Below, one piece after another: positions 53,734 through 62,755 of a DNA stretch of 64,000 nucleotides (position 1 is the first letter of the stretch; each line of letters opens with the position of its first letter). Source of the DNA: Hassallia byssoidea VB512170. Its GTDB lineage: Bacteria; Cyanobacteriota; Cyanobacteriia; Cyanobacteriales; Nostocaceae. A program made the position numbers and the translations under genes. The notes under the pieces were generated by a model. The model was not told where the DNA came from, ran no database searches, and saw only the letters and a list, made by a program, of their open reading frames with translations. The stretch spans positions 42,349 through 106,348 of the forward strand of contig NZ_JTCM02000012.1 of the NCBI RefSeq assembly GCF_000817785.2, read 5' to 3'.

Positions 53734-55383
53734 ATGACTGTTAATCTTAAATATCAAGAAAAGCTAATTTCTGTAGGGGAATTGCCATCGGCTGCTAATA
53801 AAAGAACTTCTTACGTTCCCTTGCATCATCGAAATATTCTCTGTATATTTCCCAAGTACAGCCGCTCGTTTGGTACTTTTCATCACGCTTACCCGCTTAT
53901 GGGTAATGTTAAGGCTTTTATGCCGCCGCAAGGTATTTTAATTGTGGCTGCTTATTTACCCGAAAAGTGGAATGTGCGCTTTATTGATGAGAATATCACT
54001 TGTGCAAACAAGAGTGATTATCAGTGGGCAGATGTGGTGATTGTCAGCGGAATGCACATTCAGCAACCACATATTAATAAGATTAATGAACTTGCCCATA
54101 AAGAAGGCAAAATCACAGTTGTCGGGGGACCTTCGGTTTCTGGTTGTCCAGAATATTATCCGGATTTTGATATTTTAAATCTGGGTGAATTGGGAGATGG
54201 AACCGATCGCATGATTGCATATCTCGACGAAAACAGCGATCGCCCAAGCGAGCAAATTCGCTTTGAAACTAAGGAGCGTTTACCTTTAAGCGAATTTCCT
54301 ACCCCAGCTTATCACTTGCTGAATCTGAATGATTATTTTTTAGCAAATGTGCAATTTTCTAGTGGTTGTCCTTATCGCTGCGAGTTCTGCGATATTCCGG
54401 AATTGTATGGACGCAATCCTCGCATGAAAACGCCTGAGCAAGTGATTGCCGAATTGGATATGATGTTGCAATGCGGGAATCCGGGATCGGTGTATTTTGT
54501 CGATGATAACTTTGTAGGCGATCGCCGCGCCGCCATGCAACTGCTTCCACACTTGATAGACTGGCAAAAGCGCAATGGCTATCCGCTGCAATTTGCTTGT
54601 GAAGCTACACTCAATTTGGCTCAAAGTCCCAAGCTTTTAGAAATGATGCGCGAAGCTTATTTTTGCACAGTTTTCTGTGGCATTGAAACGCCAGAAACTG
54701 ATGCTTTGCAAGCTATTTCTAAAACGCATAATTTGAGTATGCCGATTTTGGAAGCGGTGAAAGTTTTAAATAGTTATGGTATGGAAGTTGTATCGGGGAT
54801 CATCATCGGCTTTGATACAGATACACCAGAAACCGCAGATAGAATTTTAGAATTTATTCGGATTTCGCAAATTCCTGTATTGACAATTAACCTGCTTCAT
54901 GCTTTACCAAAAACACCTTTGTGGCGCAGGTTAGAACAAGAACAAAGACTAGTTTTTGATGAAAATCGGGAATCGAATATCGAGTATTTAATGCCTTACG
55001 AACAAGTCGTGGAAATGTGGCGACGCTGCATTTCTACAGCATACGAACCGGAATTTTTATATGAACGGTTTGCTTATAATATGGTGCATACCTTCCCCAA
55101 CCGGATTAAAGTTCCTAATAGTCCGGCTCGGACTTCTTGGGCGAATATCCGCAAAGGTTTAACTTATTTCACCAATATTTTGTTGCGAGTAGGTGTGTTT
55201 GGTAACTATCGCTCTACTTTTTGGAAGATGGCAAAACCAGCACTGAAATCAGGTAATATAGAAGACTTGATTCACGTTGGACTAGTCGGACATCATCTAA
55301 TTAAGTTTGCCCAAGAGTGCGTTAACAACGAAGAATCGGCTTCGTTTTATTCTCAAAAAATACGCACCAAAATTAATAGCTAA
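53734..55383 (+). CDS. B12-binding radical SAM protein, HpnP-like
   Basis: 549 residues. An N-terminal B12-binding-type domain (about 35-170, with FPKYSRSFGTFHHAYPLMG, ADVVIVSGMHIQQPH and VVGGPSVSGCPEYYPDFD) is followed by a radical SAM core with CPYRCEFC (C212, C216, C219) and a DUF4070-type C-terminus. The family includes HpnP, which adds the C-2 methyl group to hopanoids. Length and motifs fit, but related enzymes have other substrates, so HpnP itself is not proven. First gene of an eight-gene plus-strand run. The ATG follows an AAAATCT heptamer array and lacks a clear Shine-Dalgarno. Confidence 0.82.
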   Translation: MTVNLKYQEKLISVGELPSAANKRTSYVPLHHRNILCIFPKYSRSFGTFHHAYPLMGNVKAFMPPQGILIVAAYLPEKWNVRFIDENITCANKSDYQWADVVIVSGMHIQQPHINKINELAHKEGKITVVGGPSVSGCPEYYPDFDILNLGELGDGTDRMIAYLDENSDRPSEQIRFETKERLPLSEFPTPAYHLLNLNDYFLANVQFSSGCPYRCEFCDIPELYGRNPRMKTPEQVIAELDMMLQCGNPGSVYFVDDNFVGDRRAAMQLLPHLIDWQKRNGYPLQFACEATLNLAQSPKLLEMMREAYFCTVFCGIETPETDALQAISKTHNLSMPILEAVKVLNSYGMEVVSGIIIGFDTDTPETADRILEFIRISQIPVLTINLLHALPKTPLWRRLEQEQRLVFDENRESNIEYLMPYEQVVEMWRRCISTAYEPEFLYERFAYNMVHTFPNRIKVPNSPARTSWANIRKGLTYFTNILLRVGVFGNYRSTFWKMAKPALKSGNIEDLIHVGLVGHHLIKFAQECVNNEESASFYSQKIRTKINS

Positions 55384-55452
55384 CTACAAAGCTATAAATA
55401 CAGAATAACAAGTGTTAAGTAAAAGCTCTGAATTATATAAGGAGATATTTCT

Positions 55453-56898
55453 GTGAAGAAAACTTTGTTTCTCAGTCCTCCTTCCTTCGATGGGTTTGAC
55501 GGTGGTGCAGGTTCTCGATACCAAGCAAAGCGGGAAATTACCTCTTTTTGGTATCCTACATGGCTGGCGCAACCTGCTGCCCTCGTACCGGGTAGCAAGC
55601 TTGTGGATGCACCACCACACAATCAAACTGTGGAAGATGTGCTGAAAATTGCTTCGGATTACGAGTTAATTATCATGCACACCAGCACGCCTTCGCTGCC
55701 TAATGATGTGAAGTGTGCTGAGGCAATTAAAGCGCAAAAGCCGGATACACAGATTGGCTTGATTGGCGCACACGTAGCAGTATTACCAGATGTAACCCTA
55801 CGTGAAAATCCGATTATCGACTTTGTATGTCGTCACGAATTTGACTACACCTGTAAGGAACTGGCGGAAAGTAAAGCTTGGGATGAAATCAAGGGACTCA
55901 GCTACCGCGATAATAACGGTAATATACATCACAACGAAGACCGCCCATTGATTCACGATTGGGATGCTATGTCCAGTGTATTGCCTGTGTACGCACGGGA
56001 TTTGGATATTACAAAATATTTTATCGGTTATCTGCTACATCCCTACATTTCCTTTTACACTGGGCGCGGCTGTCCGGCAAAATGCACCTTTTGCCTTTGG
56101 CCCCAAACGATTGGCGGACACATGTACCGCACTAAAAGCCCGGAAGCAGTAGGACGGGAGATGGAAGAAGCCAAAGCTATTTTTGGCGACAAGGTGCGCG
56201 AATATATGTTTGATGACGACACTTTTACAATTGACAAACAACGAGCGATCGCTATCAGCAAACACATGAAGCGACTCAAGCTGACTTGGAGTTGCAACGC
56301 CCGCGCTAACTTAGATTATGATACTCTCAAAGAACTGCGTGACAACGGCTTGCGCCTACTATTGGTAGGATTTGAATCCGGCAATCAGCAAGTATTAGAC
56401 GGCATTAAAAAAGGCATCAAGTTGGAAGTAGCCCGAAAGTTTATGGAAAATTGCCATAAACTCGGCATTACCGTACACGGTACATTTATCATTGGTTTGC
56501 CCAACGAAAACCAACAAACAATTGAAGAAACGATTCGCTTCGCTTGCGATATTAGTCCGCATACTATCCAAGTTTCCATAGCTGCCCCCTATCCTGGGAC
56601 AGAACTTTATCAACAAGCGCAGGAAAATAATTGGTTTAGCGATACTTCCTTAGTTGCTAATTCAGGGATTCAAATGTCAACACTGCAATATCCAAATCTT
56701 GCCGGTGCGGAAATTGAAGATGCAGTTGAAAGGATGTATCGTCGCTTTTACTTTCGTCCTCAAGCGATCGTTCCGATTGTCGGTGAAATGCTGACTGACC
56801 CTCAAATGTTAATACGTCGTCTGCGTGAGGGACGTGAGTTTTTCTCTTACCTAAAAGACCGTCGCAGCCAAGGAACTGCGAAAACGCAATCAGTATAG
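55453..56898 (+). CDS. hpnJ: HpnJ-type radical SAM protein
   Basis: 481 residues, GTG start with a strong AAGGAGAT nine bases upstream. The N-terminal FLSPPSFDGFDGGAGSRYQA and SFWYPTWLAQPAALVPGSKL are characteristic of HpnJ. The radical SAM motif is CPAKCTFC (C207, C211, C214) in GRGCPAKCTFCLWPQT. In bacteria HpnJ takes part in forming the cyclitol ether head of extended hopanoids, after HpnI adds the amino sugar. It overlaps closely with the next gene (two-base gap), so the two are translated together. The deacetylase HpnK that usually accompanies them is not seen. Confidence 0.85.
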   Translation: MKKTLFLSPPSFDGFDGGAGSRYQAKREITSFWYPTWLAQPAALVPGSKLVDAPPHNQTVEDVLKIASDYELIIMHTSTPSLPNDVKCAEAIKAQKPDTQIGLIGAHVAVLPDVTLRENPIIDFVCRHEFDYTCKELAESKAWDEIKGLSYRDNNGNIHHNEDRPLIHDWDAMSSVLPVYARDLDITKYFIGYLLHPYISFYTGRGCPAKCTFCLWPQTIGGHMYRTKSPEAVGREMEEAKAIFGDKVREYMFDDDTFTIDKQRAIAISKHMKRLKLTWSCNARANLDYDTLKELRDNGLRLLLVGFESGNQQVLDGIKKGIKLEVARKFMENCHKLGITVHGTFIIGLPNENQQTIEETIRFACDISPHTIQVSIAAPYPGTELYQQAQENNWFSDTSLVANSGIQMSTLQYPNLAGAEIEDAVERMYRRFYFRPQAIVPIVGEMLTDPQMLIRRLREGREFFSYLKDRRSQGTAKTQSV

Positions 56899-56900
56899 GC

Positions 56901-58064
56901 ATGGGGATCAACTTGCTATTGCTGATTGTGTGCCTCGCGGCAATTTGCTATTACTGCTATGGGATCTATGCGGCAATTGAGTTTTTTTCCCATGAGACAC
57001 AAATTGATCTTGACTTCCACCCACCGATTACTATCCTCAAGCCGATTTGCGGTCTCGATATCGATACTTACGAAAATTTTGCCTCATTCTGCCAACAAGA
57101 TTACCCAGAGTACCAAATCATCTTTGGTGTGCGGGATGGAAATGACCCAAGTGTGCAAGTTGTCAAGAAAATTATCGAGGACTTCCCAGAAATTGATATT
57201 AGTCTGGTTATAAGCGATCGCACAATTGGCACTAATTTAAAAGTTAGTAATTTAGCTAACGCTGAAGCAGAGGCAAAGTATTCGCTGTTGTTGCTTGCAG
57301 ATAGCGATGTTCGCGTCGGACGAGATTATTTGCAAAGAGTTATCCAGCCGATGCGCGATCCTGAGGTGGGTGTTGTTACCTGTTTGTATCGTCCCTTTGT
57401 TCGCGGGTGGGTGGCTATTCTCGAAGCTGTGGGCATATCGACTGAGTACCATGCTAGTATTTTAGTCGCCCGATCGCTAGAGGGAATGAACTTTGCCCTC
57501 GGTCCAACCATTGCCATTCGTAAAAGTGTCTTAGAAGCGATCGGCGGATTTGTCGCAATTGCCGATTATTTGGCAGACGATTTTCAACTTGGCTATTTAC
57601 CTACACAAGTCGGCTACAAGGTGGTGCTTTCTGACTATGTTATCGATCATGCGATCGCCACAGTTAGCTTGCTTGATTTAATTCATCGTCAGACACGCTG
57701 GAATTGCTGCACGCGAGTTTCTCGACCTTGGGGTTATTTAGGGTTAATCTTTACCCACGGCACAGCTATGAGTTTATTATTCTTAATCGCCACAGCCGGG
57801 TCAATTTTCGGTTGGGCGATCGCCCTTTTAACCTTAAGCATCAGATTAATTATGGCATGGGTCGTTGGAGTCAAGAGTCTCAAAGATCCAGTCGCAAGCA
57901 AGTTTTTGTGGTTGGTGCCTTTACGCGATATTATCACCTTTGCAATTTGGTGTAGTGGCTTTTTTGGCAGCACAATTGAGTGGCGAGGGCAACGATTGCA
58001 GTTAACTAAAGATGGAAAGTTGGTAGCACTAGCTGTTGGCGTTGCAAAAGTCATGCCAAGTTAA
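56901..58064 (+). CDS. hpnI: HpnI-like family 21 glycosyltransferase
   Basis: 387 residues. A membrane helix at the N-terminus (LLLLIVCLAAICYYCYGIYA) and two or three at the C-terminus enclose a GT2/GT21-type catalytic domain: PPITILKPICGLDIDTYENF, the DxD in LLLLADSDVRVG (134-136), ADYLADDFQLGYL and the HRQTRW motif (QxxRW form). It is the type of ceramide glucosyltransferase and of HpnI, which adds GlcNAc to bacteriohopanetetrol. The sugar and acceptor here are not certain. It starts two bases after hpnJ. The next gene, 52 bases later, makes a phosphoalcohol-type bond. Confidence 0.85.
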   Translation: MGINLLLLIVCLAAICYYCYGIYAAIEFFSHETQIDLDFHPPITILKPICGLDIDTYENFASFCQQDYPEYQIIFGVRDGNDPSVQVVKKIIEDFPEIDISLVISDRTIGTNLKVSNLANAEAEAKYSLLLLADSDVRVGRDYLQRVIQPMRDPEVGVVTCLYRPFVRGWVAILEAVGISTEYHASILVARSLEGMNFALGPTIAIRKSVLEAIGGFVAIADYLADDFQLGYLPTQVGYKVVLSDYVIDHAIATVSLLDLIHRQTRWNCCTRVSRPWGYLGLIFTHGTAMSLLFLIATAGSIFGWAIALLTLSIRLIMAWVVGVKSLKDPVASKFLWLVPLRDIITFAIWCSGFFGSTIEWRGQRLQLTKDGKLVALAVGVAKVMPS

Positions 58065-58116
58065 CTAGTACAATGTATACACTTTCAAAGACCACAGATT
58101 AATCAAATAAACATCT

Positions 58117-58710
58117 ATGACCAAAAAGGCTTGGGATGCCCAGCTTGCTTACTGGCTAGTTCGACCGCTAAAAGACACTTGGGTAAACCCGAATCATCTT
58201 ACCACAGTGCGCTTGGTGACAGGGTTGGCGGCGGCTGTGGCTGTTGCAAATGCAAACTGGGCTAATATTGGGGCTTGGTTGTTTGCTTTATCAAACTTTC
58301 TCGATCATACTGATGGGGAATTAGCGCGGCTAAGTGGCAAAATCAGTTTAGGGGGTCATCAGTATGACCTTGTTAGTGATGCGATTATCCACATTCTCTT
58401 GTTTGTGGGGATCGGGTATGGCTTGATGAACAGCGAACTGAGTTATTGGGCATTCGTGATGGGGATCGTATCTGGGGTATCTGTTGCTTGCATCTTCCAC
58501 TTGCGAAATGAGATGGAACAGCAACTTGGTAAAGACGCCACCCAGCAACCGAATTTTGCAGGCTTCGATATCGAAGATGTGCTGTATTTGTTTCCAATAG
58601 TCACTCTGCTGGGTGGACTTAAGCTGTTATTAATTGCGGCAGCAATTGGGGCGCCAACTTTTGCTGTGTGGGTAATTTGGCAATTCCGCGTTTACTCGTT
58701 GCGTTCTTGA
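58117..58710 (+). CDS. CDP-alcohol phosphatidyltransferase family protein
   Basis: 197 residues, several membrane helices. The catalytic motif DGx2ARx8Gx3Dx3D is complete: D66-G67, A70-R71, G80, D84, D88 in TDGELARLSGKISLGGHQYD and LVSD. Enzymes of this family transfer a phosphoalcohol from a CDP- or CMP-activated donor to an alcohol, or the reverse. In this gene order the donor could be CMP-activated 2-aminoethylphosphonate, made by the nucleotidyltransferase that follows, and the acceptor a lipid. No Shine-Dalgarno is seen. Confidence 0.85.
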   Translation: MTKKAWDAQLAYWLVRPLKDTWVNPNHLTTVRLVTGLAAAVAVANANWANIGAWLFALSNFLDHTDGELARLSGKISLGGHQYDLVSDAIIHILLFVGIGYGLMNSELSYWAFVMGIVSGVSVACIFHLRNEMEQQLGKDATQQPNFAGFDIEDVLYLFPIVTLLGGLKLLLIAAAIGAPTFAVWVIWQFRVYSLRS

Positions 58711-58717
58711 TATTTAT

Positions 58718-58823
58718 TTAAGCGCTCTTCGCGCTTACTAGAATATAAGTCTCGAAGATGAAAGATGCGATCGCTCCTGTTTGGTTTATGTAGTCGGCGC
58801 TTCAGCGCTGAAGCGCCGACTAC
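58718..58823. repeat. Two CGTAGT-family palindromes in the operon gap
   Basis: An imperfect one at 58718-58740 (TTAAGCGCTCTTCGCGCTTA-like) and a perfect 34-base palindrome at 58790-58823, arms GTAGTCGGCGCTTCAGC meeting at the centre. They fill most of the 146-base gap between genes 4 and 5 of the cluster. Confidence 0.85.
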
Positions 58824-58856
58824 GAAGATATATAATCTCAGGCACGGGATTTAATT

Positions 58857-59594
58857 ATGAAGGCATTGATATTAGCCGCCGGTGTTGGTAAACGCTTGGG
58901 TAAAGATGGGGAAAATCAACCTAAATGCTTGCTAAGATTTAACGGTAAATCTCTCTTAGAGCGTCATTTAGATTATCTGCGTTCTTGTCAAATTGAGTCA
59001 GTTGCGATCGTTGTCGGTTATCAAGCTGAGAAAATTCAAGATGAAATCACAGCACTAAAAGCAGAAAATTGGGTGAGTACAGTTTATAATCCTGACTACA
59101 CCAAAGGCAGTATCATCAGTTTGGGGACTTTAAAAAAACACTTAACTGCTGGTGACGAGATTTTATTAATGGATGCAGATGTATTATACGATCGCCGCAT
59201 TCTTGAGCGACTGGTGAAAACAAACATCCCCAACTGTTTCTTATTAGATCGAGATTTTGAATTGGGAGAAGAACCGGTAAAGCTTTGCGTGCAAGATAAT
59301 TATCTGGTGGAATTTAGAAAAAAACTGGCAGCGGATCTTACTTATGATTTTGCCGGCGAATCAGTGGGATTCTTTCGTTTTGAGAGTGCGATCGCTTCTC
59401 GTCTTGCCACTATCACCGAAGATTATATCACAAACAAACGCCATGAAGAACCATTAGAAGAAGCAATTCGAGATTTATTATTAGAAAACCCTAAAACATT
59501 TGGTTACGAAGACATCACCGGCTTACCTTGGATAGAAATCGATTTTCACGAAGACATTCAACGCGCTCAAAACGAAATTTTACCACACTTATAA
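58857..59594 (+). CDS. Sugar/phosphonate nucleotidyltransferase (LicC/PntC-like)
   Basis: 245 residues. The nucleotide motif LILAAGVGKRLGKDGENQPK (residues 4-23; LAAGxGxRL then PK) is intact and the metal-binding DAD is seen in LLMDADVLYD. This single-domain type is shared with LicC (phosphocholine cytidylyltransferase) and PntC (2-aminoethylphosphonate cytidylyltransferase). Beside phosphonate genes, CTP plus 2-aminoethylphosphonate to CMP-AEP is the likely reaction. A second such domain is fused to PEP mutase in the next gene, so one of the two may use another substrate. Confidence 0.82.
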   Translation: MKALILAAGVGKRLGKDGENQPKCLLRFNGKSLLERHLDYLRSCQIESVAIVVGYQAEKIQDEITALKAENWVSTVYNPDYTKGSIISLGTLKKHLTAGDEILLMDADVLYDRRILERLVKTNIPNCFLLDRDFELGEEPVKLCVQDNYLVEFRKKLAADLTYDFAGESVGFFRFESAIASRLATITEDYITNKRHEEPLEEAIRDLLLENPKTFGYEDITGLPWIEIDFHEDIQRAQNEILPHL

Positions 59595-59602
59595 AAACTT
59601 TC

Positions 59603-59652
59603 GTAGTAAGCACTTCAGTGCTTATCTTATTAAGCACTGAAGTGCTTACTAC
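59603..59652. repeat. CGTAGT-family hairpin, perfect 22-base arms
   Basis: GTAGTAAGCACTTCAGTGCT plus two more bases forms one arm (59603-59624), loop of six, exact complement at 59631-59652. It fills the gap before the PEP mutase gene and each arm can itself form a small hairpin. Confidence 0.9.
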
Positions 59653-59679
59653 CTTAAATACAACAGAACTTCAGAATAA

Positions 59680-61326
59680 ATGGATCAAATAGCATCACTC
59701 ACCACAACAAAACAAACTAAATGCACGCAATTGCGAGAATTGCTAAAATCGCCACAACTTGAATTTATCATGGAAGCACACAATGGAATTAGCGCTCGCA
59801 TTGTGGAAGAAGCTGGATTTAAAGGAATTTGGGCAAGTGGATTAGCTGTTTCTGCTCAATTTGGTGTGCGCGATAATAATGAAGCGAGTTGGACTCAAGT
59901 TGTAGAAATGCTAGAGTTCATGTCTGATGTAACTCAAATTCCTATTTTATTAGATGGGGATACAGGTTACGGCAACTTTAATAATATGCGTCGTTTGGTG
60001 AAGAAATTAGAACAGCGAGGTATCGCGGGAGTATGTATTGAAGATAAGCTTTTTCCTAAGACTAATAGTTTCATTAATGGTAGTCGCCAACCTTTAGCTG
60101 ATATTGATGAATTCTGTGGGAAAATAAAAGCGGGTAAAGACAGCCAAACAGATCCAGATTTCTCGATTGTTGCCCGAATTGAAGCTTTGATTGCCGGGTG
60201 GGATTTATCCGAAGCATTGCGCCGAGCTGAAGCTTACCACGCAGCGGGAGCGGATGCAATTTTGATTCACAGTAAATCATCTCGTCCCGACCAAGTTTTA
60301 GCCTTTGCTGAAGAGTGGGCAGAACGCTCTCCGTTGGTGATTGTACCAACTAAATATTACAGCACCGCCACCGATGTTTTTCGTAAAGCCAAGATTAGTT
60401 TGGTAATTTGGGCAAATCATCTGATTCGCGCTGCTGTTACAAGTATGCAGGCGATCGCTCGCGAAGTTCAAGCTAGCCAAAGCTTAATTAATATTGAAGA
60501 TGATATCGCACCTGTGAAGGAAATTTTTCGCTTGCAGGGTGCAGATGAATTGCTAGAAGCGGAAAAACGCTACTTTACCAACGGACGCAATCATACGATT
60601 GCGATCGTTCTCGCTGCAACTAGAGGACAAGAATTGCAACAATTAACTCAAGATAAGCCCAAAGTCATGTTACCCATTGGTGGTAAACCTTTGCTCAGGC
60701 TTTTGGTAGATAAATTCAAAAAACTTGCCATTAATGATATTACTGTCGTCGCCGGTTTCAAAGCAGAAACTATCGATGTTGAAGGAACTAAAGTTATCCG
60801 CAATGCAGAATATGAAACAACCGGAGAATTAGCTTCTTTAGCTTGCGCTTCTGCTAAATTTAGCGATGATATGCTAATAGTTTATGGCGATTTACTTTTT
60901 AGAAGTTACATTTTGCGAGATTTATTAGATTGTCCGGGAGAAATTGTTGCTGTAGTCGATTCTGTGATGAATAATAAATCGGTTAGCGGTTCTCCTGATT
61001 ATGCTTATTGCTCAATTGCAGACGACCTTTCTATCTTTGGACAAGATGTCAACCTTTTACATATCTCTGCAAGACAAACTGAATTAAAAAATAAGAGTGG
61101 AAGATGGATTGGGATGTTACGCTTACGCAGTCAAGGTAAACAATGGGTGAGTGAAGCATTAAATGAGTTACAAAAGCAACCCGATTTTAATTGTATGGGA
61201 ATACCAGAATTATGCAATTATTTAATTCAGCAGGGGAAACCGATTAAGGTTCTTTATATTCGCGGTAATTGGCTAGATGTTAACTCTTTGGATGACCTCG
61301 ATTTGGCTTTTCAATTAAAACAATGA
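59680..61326 (+). CDS. aepX: Phosphoenolpyruvate mutase fused to nucleotidyltransferase
   Basis: 548 residues. The PEP mutase domain (about 15-295) has [16 protein letters not shown] and the signature [10 protein letters not shown] (EDKxxxxxNS, residues 121-130), which separates true PEP mutases from other isocitrate lyase relatives. It makes the C-P bond: phosphoenolpyruvate to phosphonopyruvate. The C-terminal domain (about 305-548) is a nucleotidyltransferase whose loop reads [18 protein letters not shown] rather than LAAGxGxRLxPxTxxxPK; the two changes (Gly to Thr, Arg to Glu) may alter nucleotide binding. Such fusions occur in phosphonate clusters. It precedes aepY by 150 bases. Confidence 0.93.
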   Translation: MDQIASLTTTKQTKCTQLRELLKSPQLEFIMEAHNGISARIVEEAGFKGIWASGLAVSAQFGVRDNNEASWTQVVEMLEFMSDVTQIPILLDGDTGYGNFNNMRRLVKKLEQRGIAGVCIEDKLFPKTNSFINGSRQPLADIDEFCGKIKAGKDSQTDPDFSIVARIEALIAGWDLSEALRRAEAYHAAGADAILIHSKSSRPDQVLAFAEEWAERSPLVIVPTKYYSTATDVFRKAKISLVIWANHLIRAAVTSMQAIAREVQASQSLINIEDDIAPVKEIFRLQGADELLEAEKRYFTNGRNHTIAIVLAATRGQELQQLTQDKPKVMLPIGGKPLLRLLVDKFKKLAINDITVVAGFKAETIDVEGTKVIRNAEYETTGELASLACASAKFSDDMLIVYGDLLFRSYILRDLLDCPGEIVAVVDSVMNNKSVSGSPDYAYCSIADDLSIFGQDVNLLHISARQTELKNKSGRWIGMLRLRSQGKQWVSEALNELQKQPDFNCMGIPELCNYLIQQGKPIKVLYIRGNWLDVNSLDDLDLAFQLKQ

Positions 61327-61327
61327 A

Positions 61328-61438
61328 GTAGAGACGTTCCAAAACATCTCTACAATGGGCATAAATAAACCCTCTTTCACGTAGTAACGGCTTCAGCCGT
61401 TAAAATCCTCAGCGACGAGCGGTAAACCGCTCACTACG
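61328..61438. repeat. GTAGAGACGTTCC half-palindrome and CGTAGT-family element
   Basis: A short copy at 61328-61353 (GTAGAGACGTTCC then ACATCTCTAC), then a CGTAGT-family element at 61380-61438 with GGCTTCAGCC and GAGCGGTAAACCGCTC hairpins and terminal ACTACG. They fill the gap between aepX and aepY. Confidence 0.85.
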
Positions 61439-61476
61439 AATATTTAATGATATAATTCCTAACCTTTAACCTTTTA

Positions 61477-62661
61477 ATGATGATTCAAGCAGAAGAATTT
61501 GTCGAAGCTGCCCGCAATATTGGTTTTGAATGGTACGCTGGTGTACCCTGTTCTTTTCTGACTCCTTTTATTAATTACGTTATCAACGACGAGAAACTTA
61601 CTTATATTTCTTCAGCTAATGAGGGTGATGCTTTAGCGACAGCAGCAGGTGCAGCAATTGCTGGGAAACCTGCTGTAGTTATGATGCAAAATTCCGGTTT
61701 GGGTAATGCAATTAATCCGCTGACTTCTTTAGCTTATATTTTTCGGATTCCGCTGCTGCTAATTTGTACGCTGCGAGGCGATCGCCTACTACATGATGAA
61801 CCACAACATGAACTCATGGGACAAATTACAGATAAATTGTTAGAAACAATCTCTGTACCTTGGGAATTTTTCCCCACCGCAGCAGCGGAAATAGAACCTG
61901 TGTTGCAACGCGCTACAACTTACATGCAACAACAACGCCGACCTTACGCTTTAATTATGCGTAAGGGAACAGTTGCACCTCATGCGCTAAGTTCTTCTAT
62001 TCCTCATCGGGGAGATAGCGATCGCATTATCAAAAGCTTTTTTGCAGACAATCAACAACGTGTCTCTCGCTATCAAGCACTAACTCGCATTGTGGAACTT
62101 ACTGAGGAAAAAAATACTGTAGTAATTGCGACTACCGGATTTACCGGACGGGAACTCTTTGCAAATAGCGACAGAGCAAATCATCTTTATATGGTAGGTT
62201 CGATGGGATGTGCTTCATCACTGGGTTTAGGACTTTCCTTAGCACGTCCCGATTTAAAGGTAGTGGTGATTGATGGCGATGGTGCAGCACTGATGCGGAT
62301 GGGTAATTTTGCTACCATCGGCGCTTACGGCAATTGTAACTTGATTCATATCCTTTTAGATAATGAAGCACACGATTCTACCGGCGCACAAGCCACCGTT
62401 TCTGCTAATGTCTCTTTCGCCAAAATTGCCGAAGCGTGCGGTTATGGTATCACATTCGCCGGAGACGACATCAAGCTTTTAGATGCTTTATTTGCCGCAG
62501 ATAGCAACACTAGACCAAAATTCGCACATTTGAAAATTCGTTCGGGAACCCTCAAAGACTTACCCAGACCTAATTTATCTCCAGAAGCTGTTTTACAACG
62601 CTTTATAAGTCACGTCGCTTCGCTCGGAATTCAAAATTCAAAATTCAAAATTCAAAATTAA
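61477..62661 (+). CDS. aepY: Phosphonopyruvate decarboxylase
   Basis: 394 residues. A thiamine diphosphate enzyme that converts phosphonopyruvate to phosphonoacetaldehyde, the step that pulls the unfavourable PEP mutase reaction forward. The N-terminal Pyr domain has YAGVPCSFLTPFINYV and the activating Glu49 in SSANEGDALATAAGAAI. The C-terminal PP domain has the ThDP motif GDGAALMRMGN (267-277) ending at N296 in LLDNEAHDSTG. Length is normal for the family. The C-terminal IQNSKFKIQN and stop come from a TTCAAAA repeat. It lies between aepX and the transaminase, as in known 2-aminoethylphosphonate clusters. Confidence 0.95.
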   Translation: MMIQAEEFVEAARNIGFEWYAGVPCSFLTPFINYVINDEKLTYISSANEGDALATAAGAAIAGKPAVVMMQNSGLGNAINPLTSLAYIFRIPLLLICTLRGDRLLHDEPQHELMGQITDKLLETISVPWEFFPTAAAEIEPVLQRATTYMQQQRRPYALIMRKGTVAPHALSSSIPHRGDSDRIIKSFFADNQQRVSRYQALTRIVELTEEKNTVVIATTGFTGRELFANSDRANHLYMVGSMGCASSLGLGLSLARPDLKVVVIDGDGAALMRMGNFATIGAYGNCNLIHILLDNEAHDSTGAQATVSANVSFAKIAEACGYGITFAGDDIKLLDALFAADSNTRPKFAHLKIRSGTLKDLPRPNLSPEAVLQRFISHVASLGIQNSKFKIQN

Positions 62662-62755
62662 CAATTCCCATAAATTAGGAACGAAAATAGCCCCTACTCC
62701 CCACTCCCCACTCCCCACTCCCTACTCCCTACTCCCCACTCCCCACTCCCCAATA
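62635..62755. repeat. TTCAAAA and CCCCACT heptamer arrays
   Basis: Four TTCAAAA units cover the last codons and stop of aepY (62632-62660). CCCCACT/CCCTACT units run from 62695 to 62753, ending immediately before the ATG of the transaminase gene. Confidence 0.9.
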
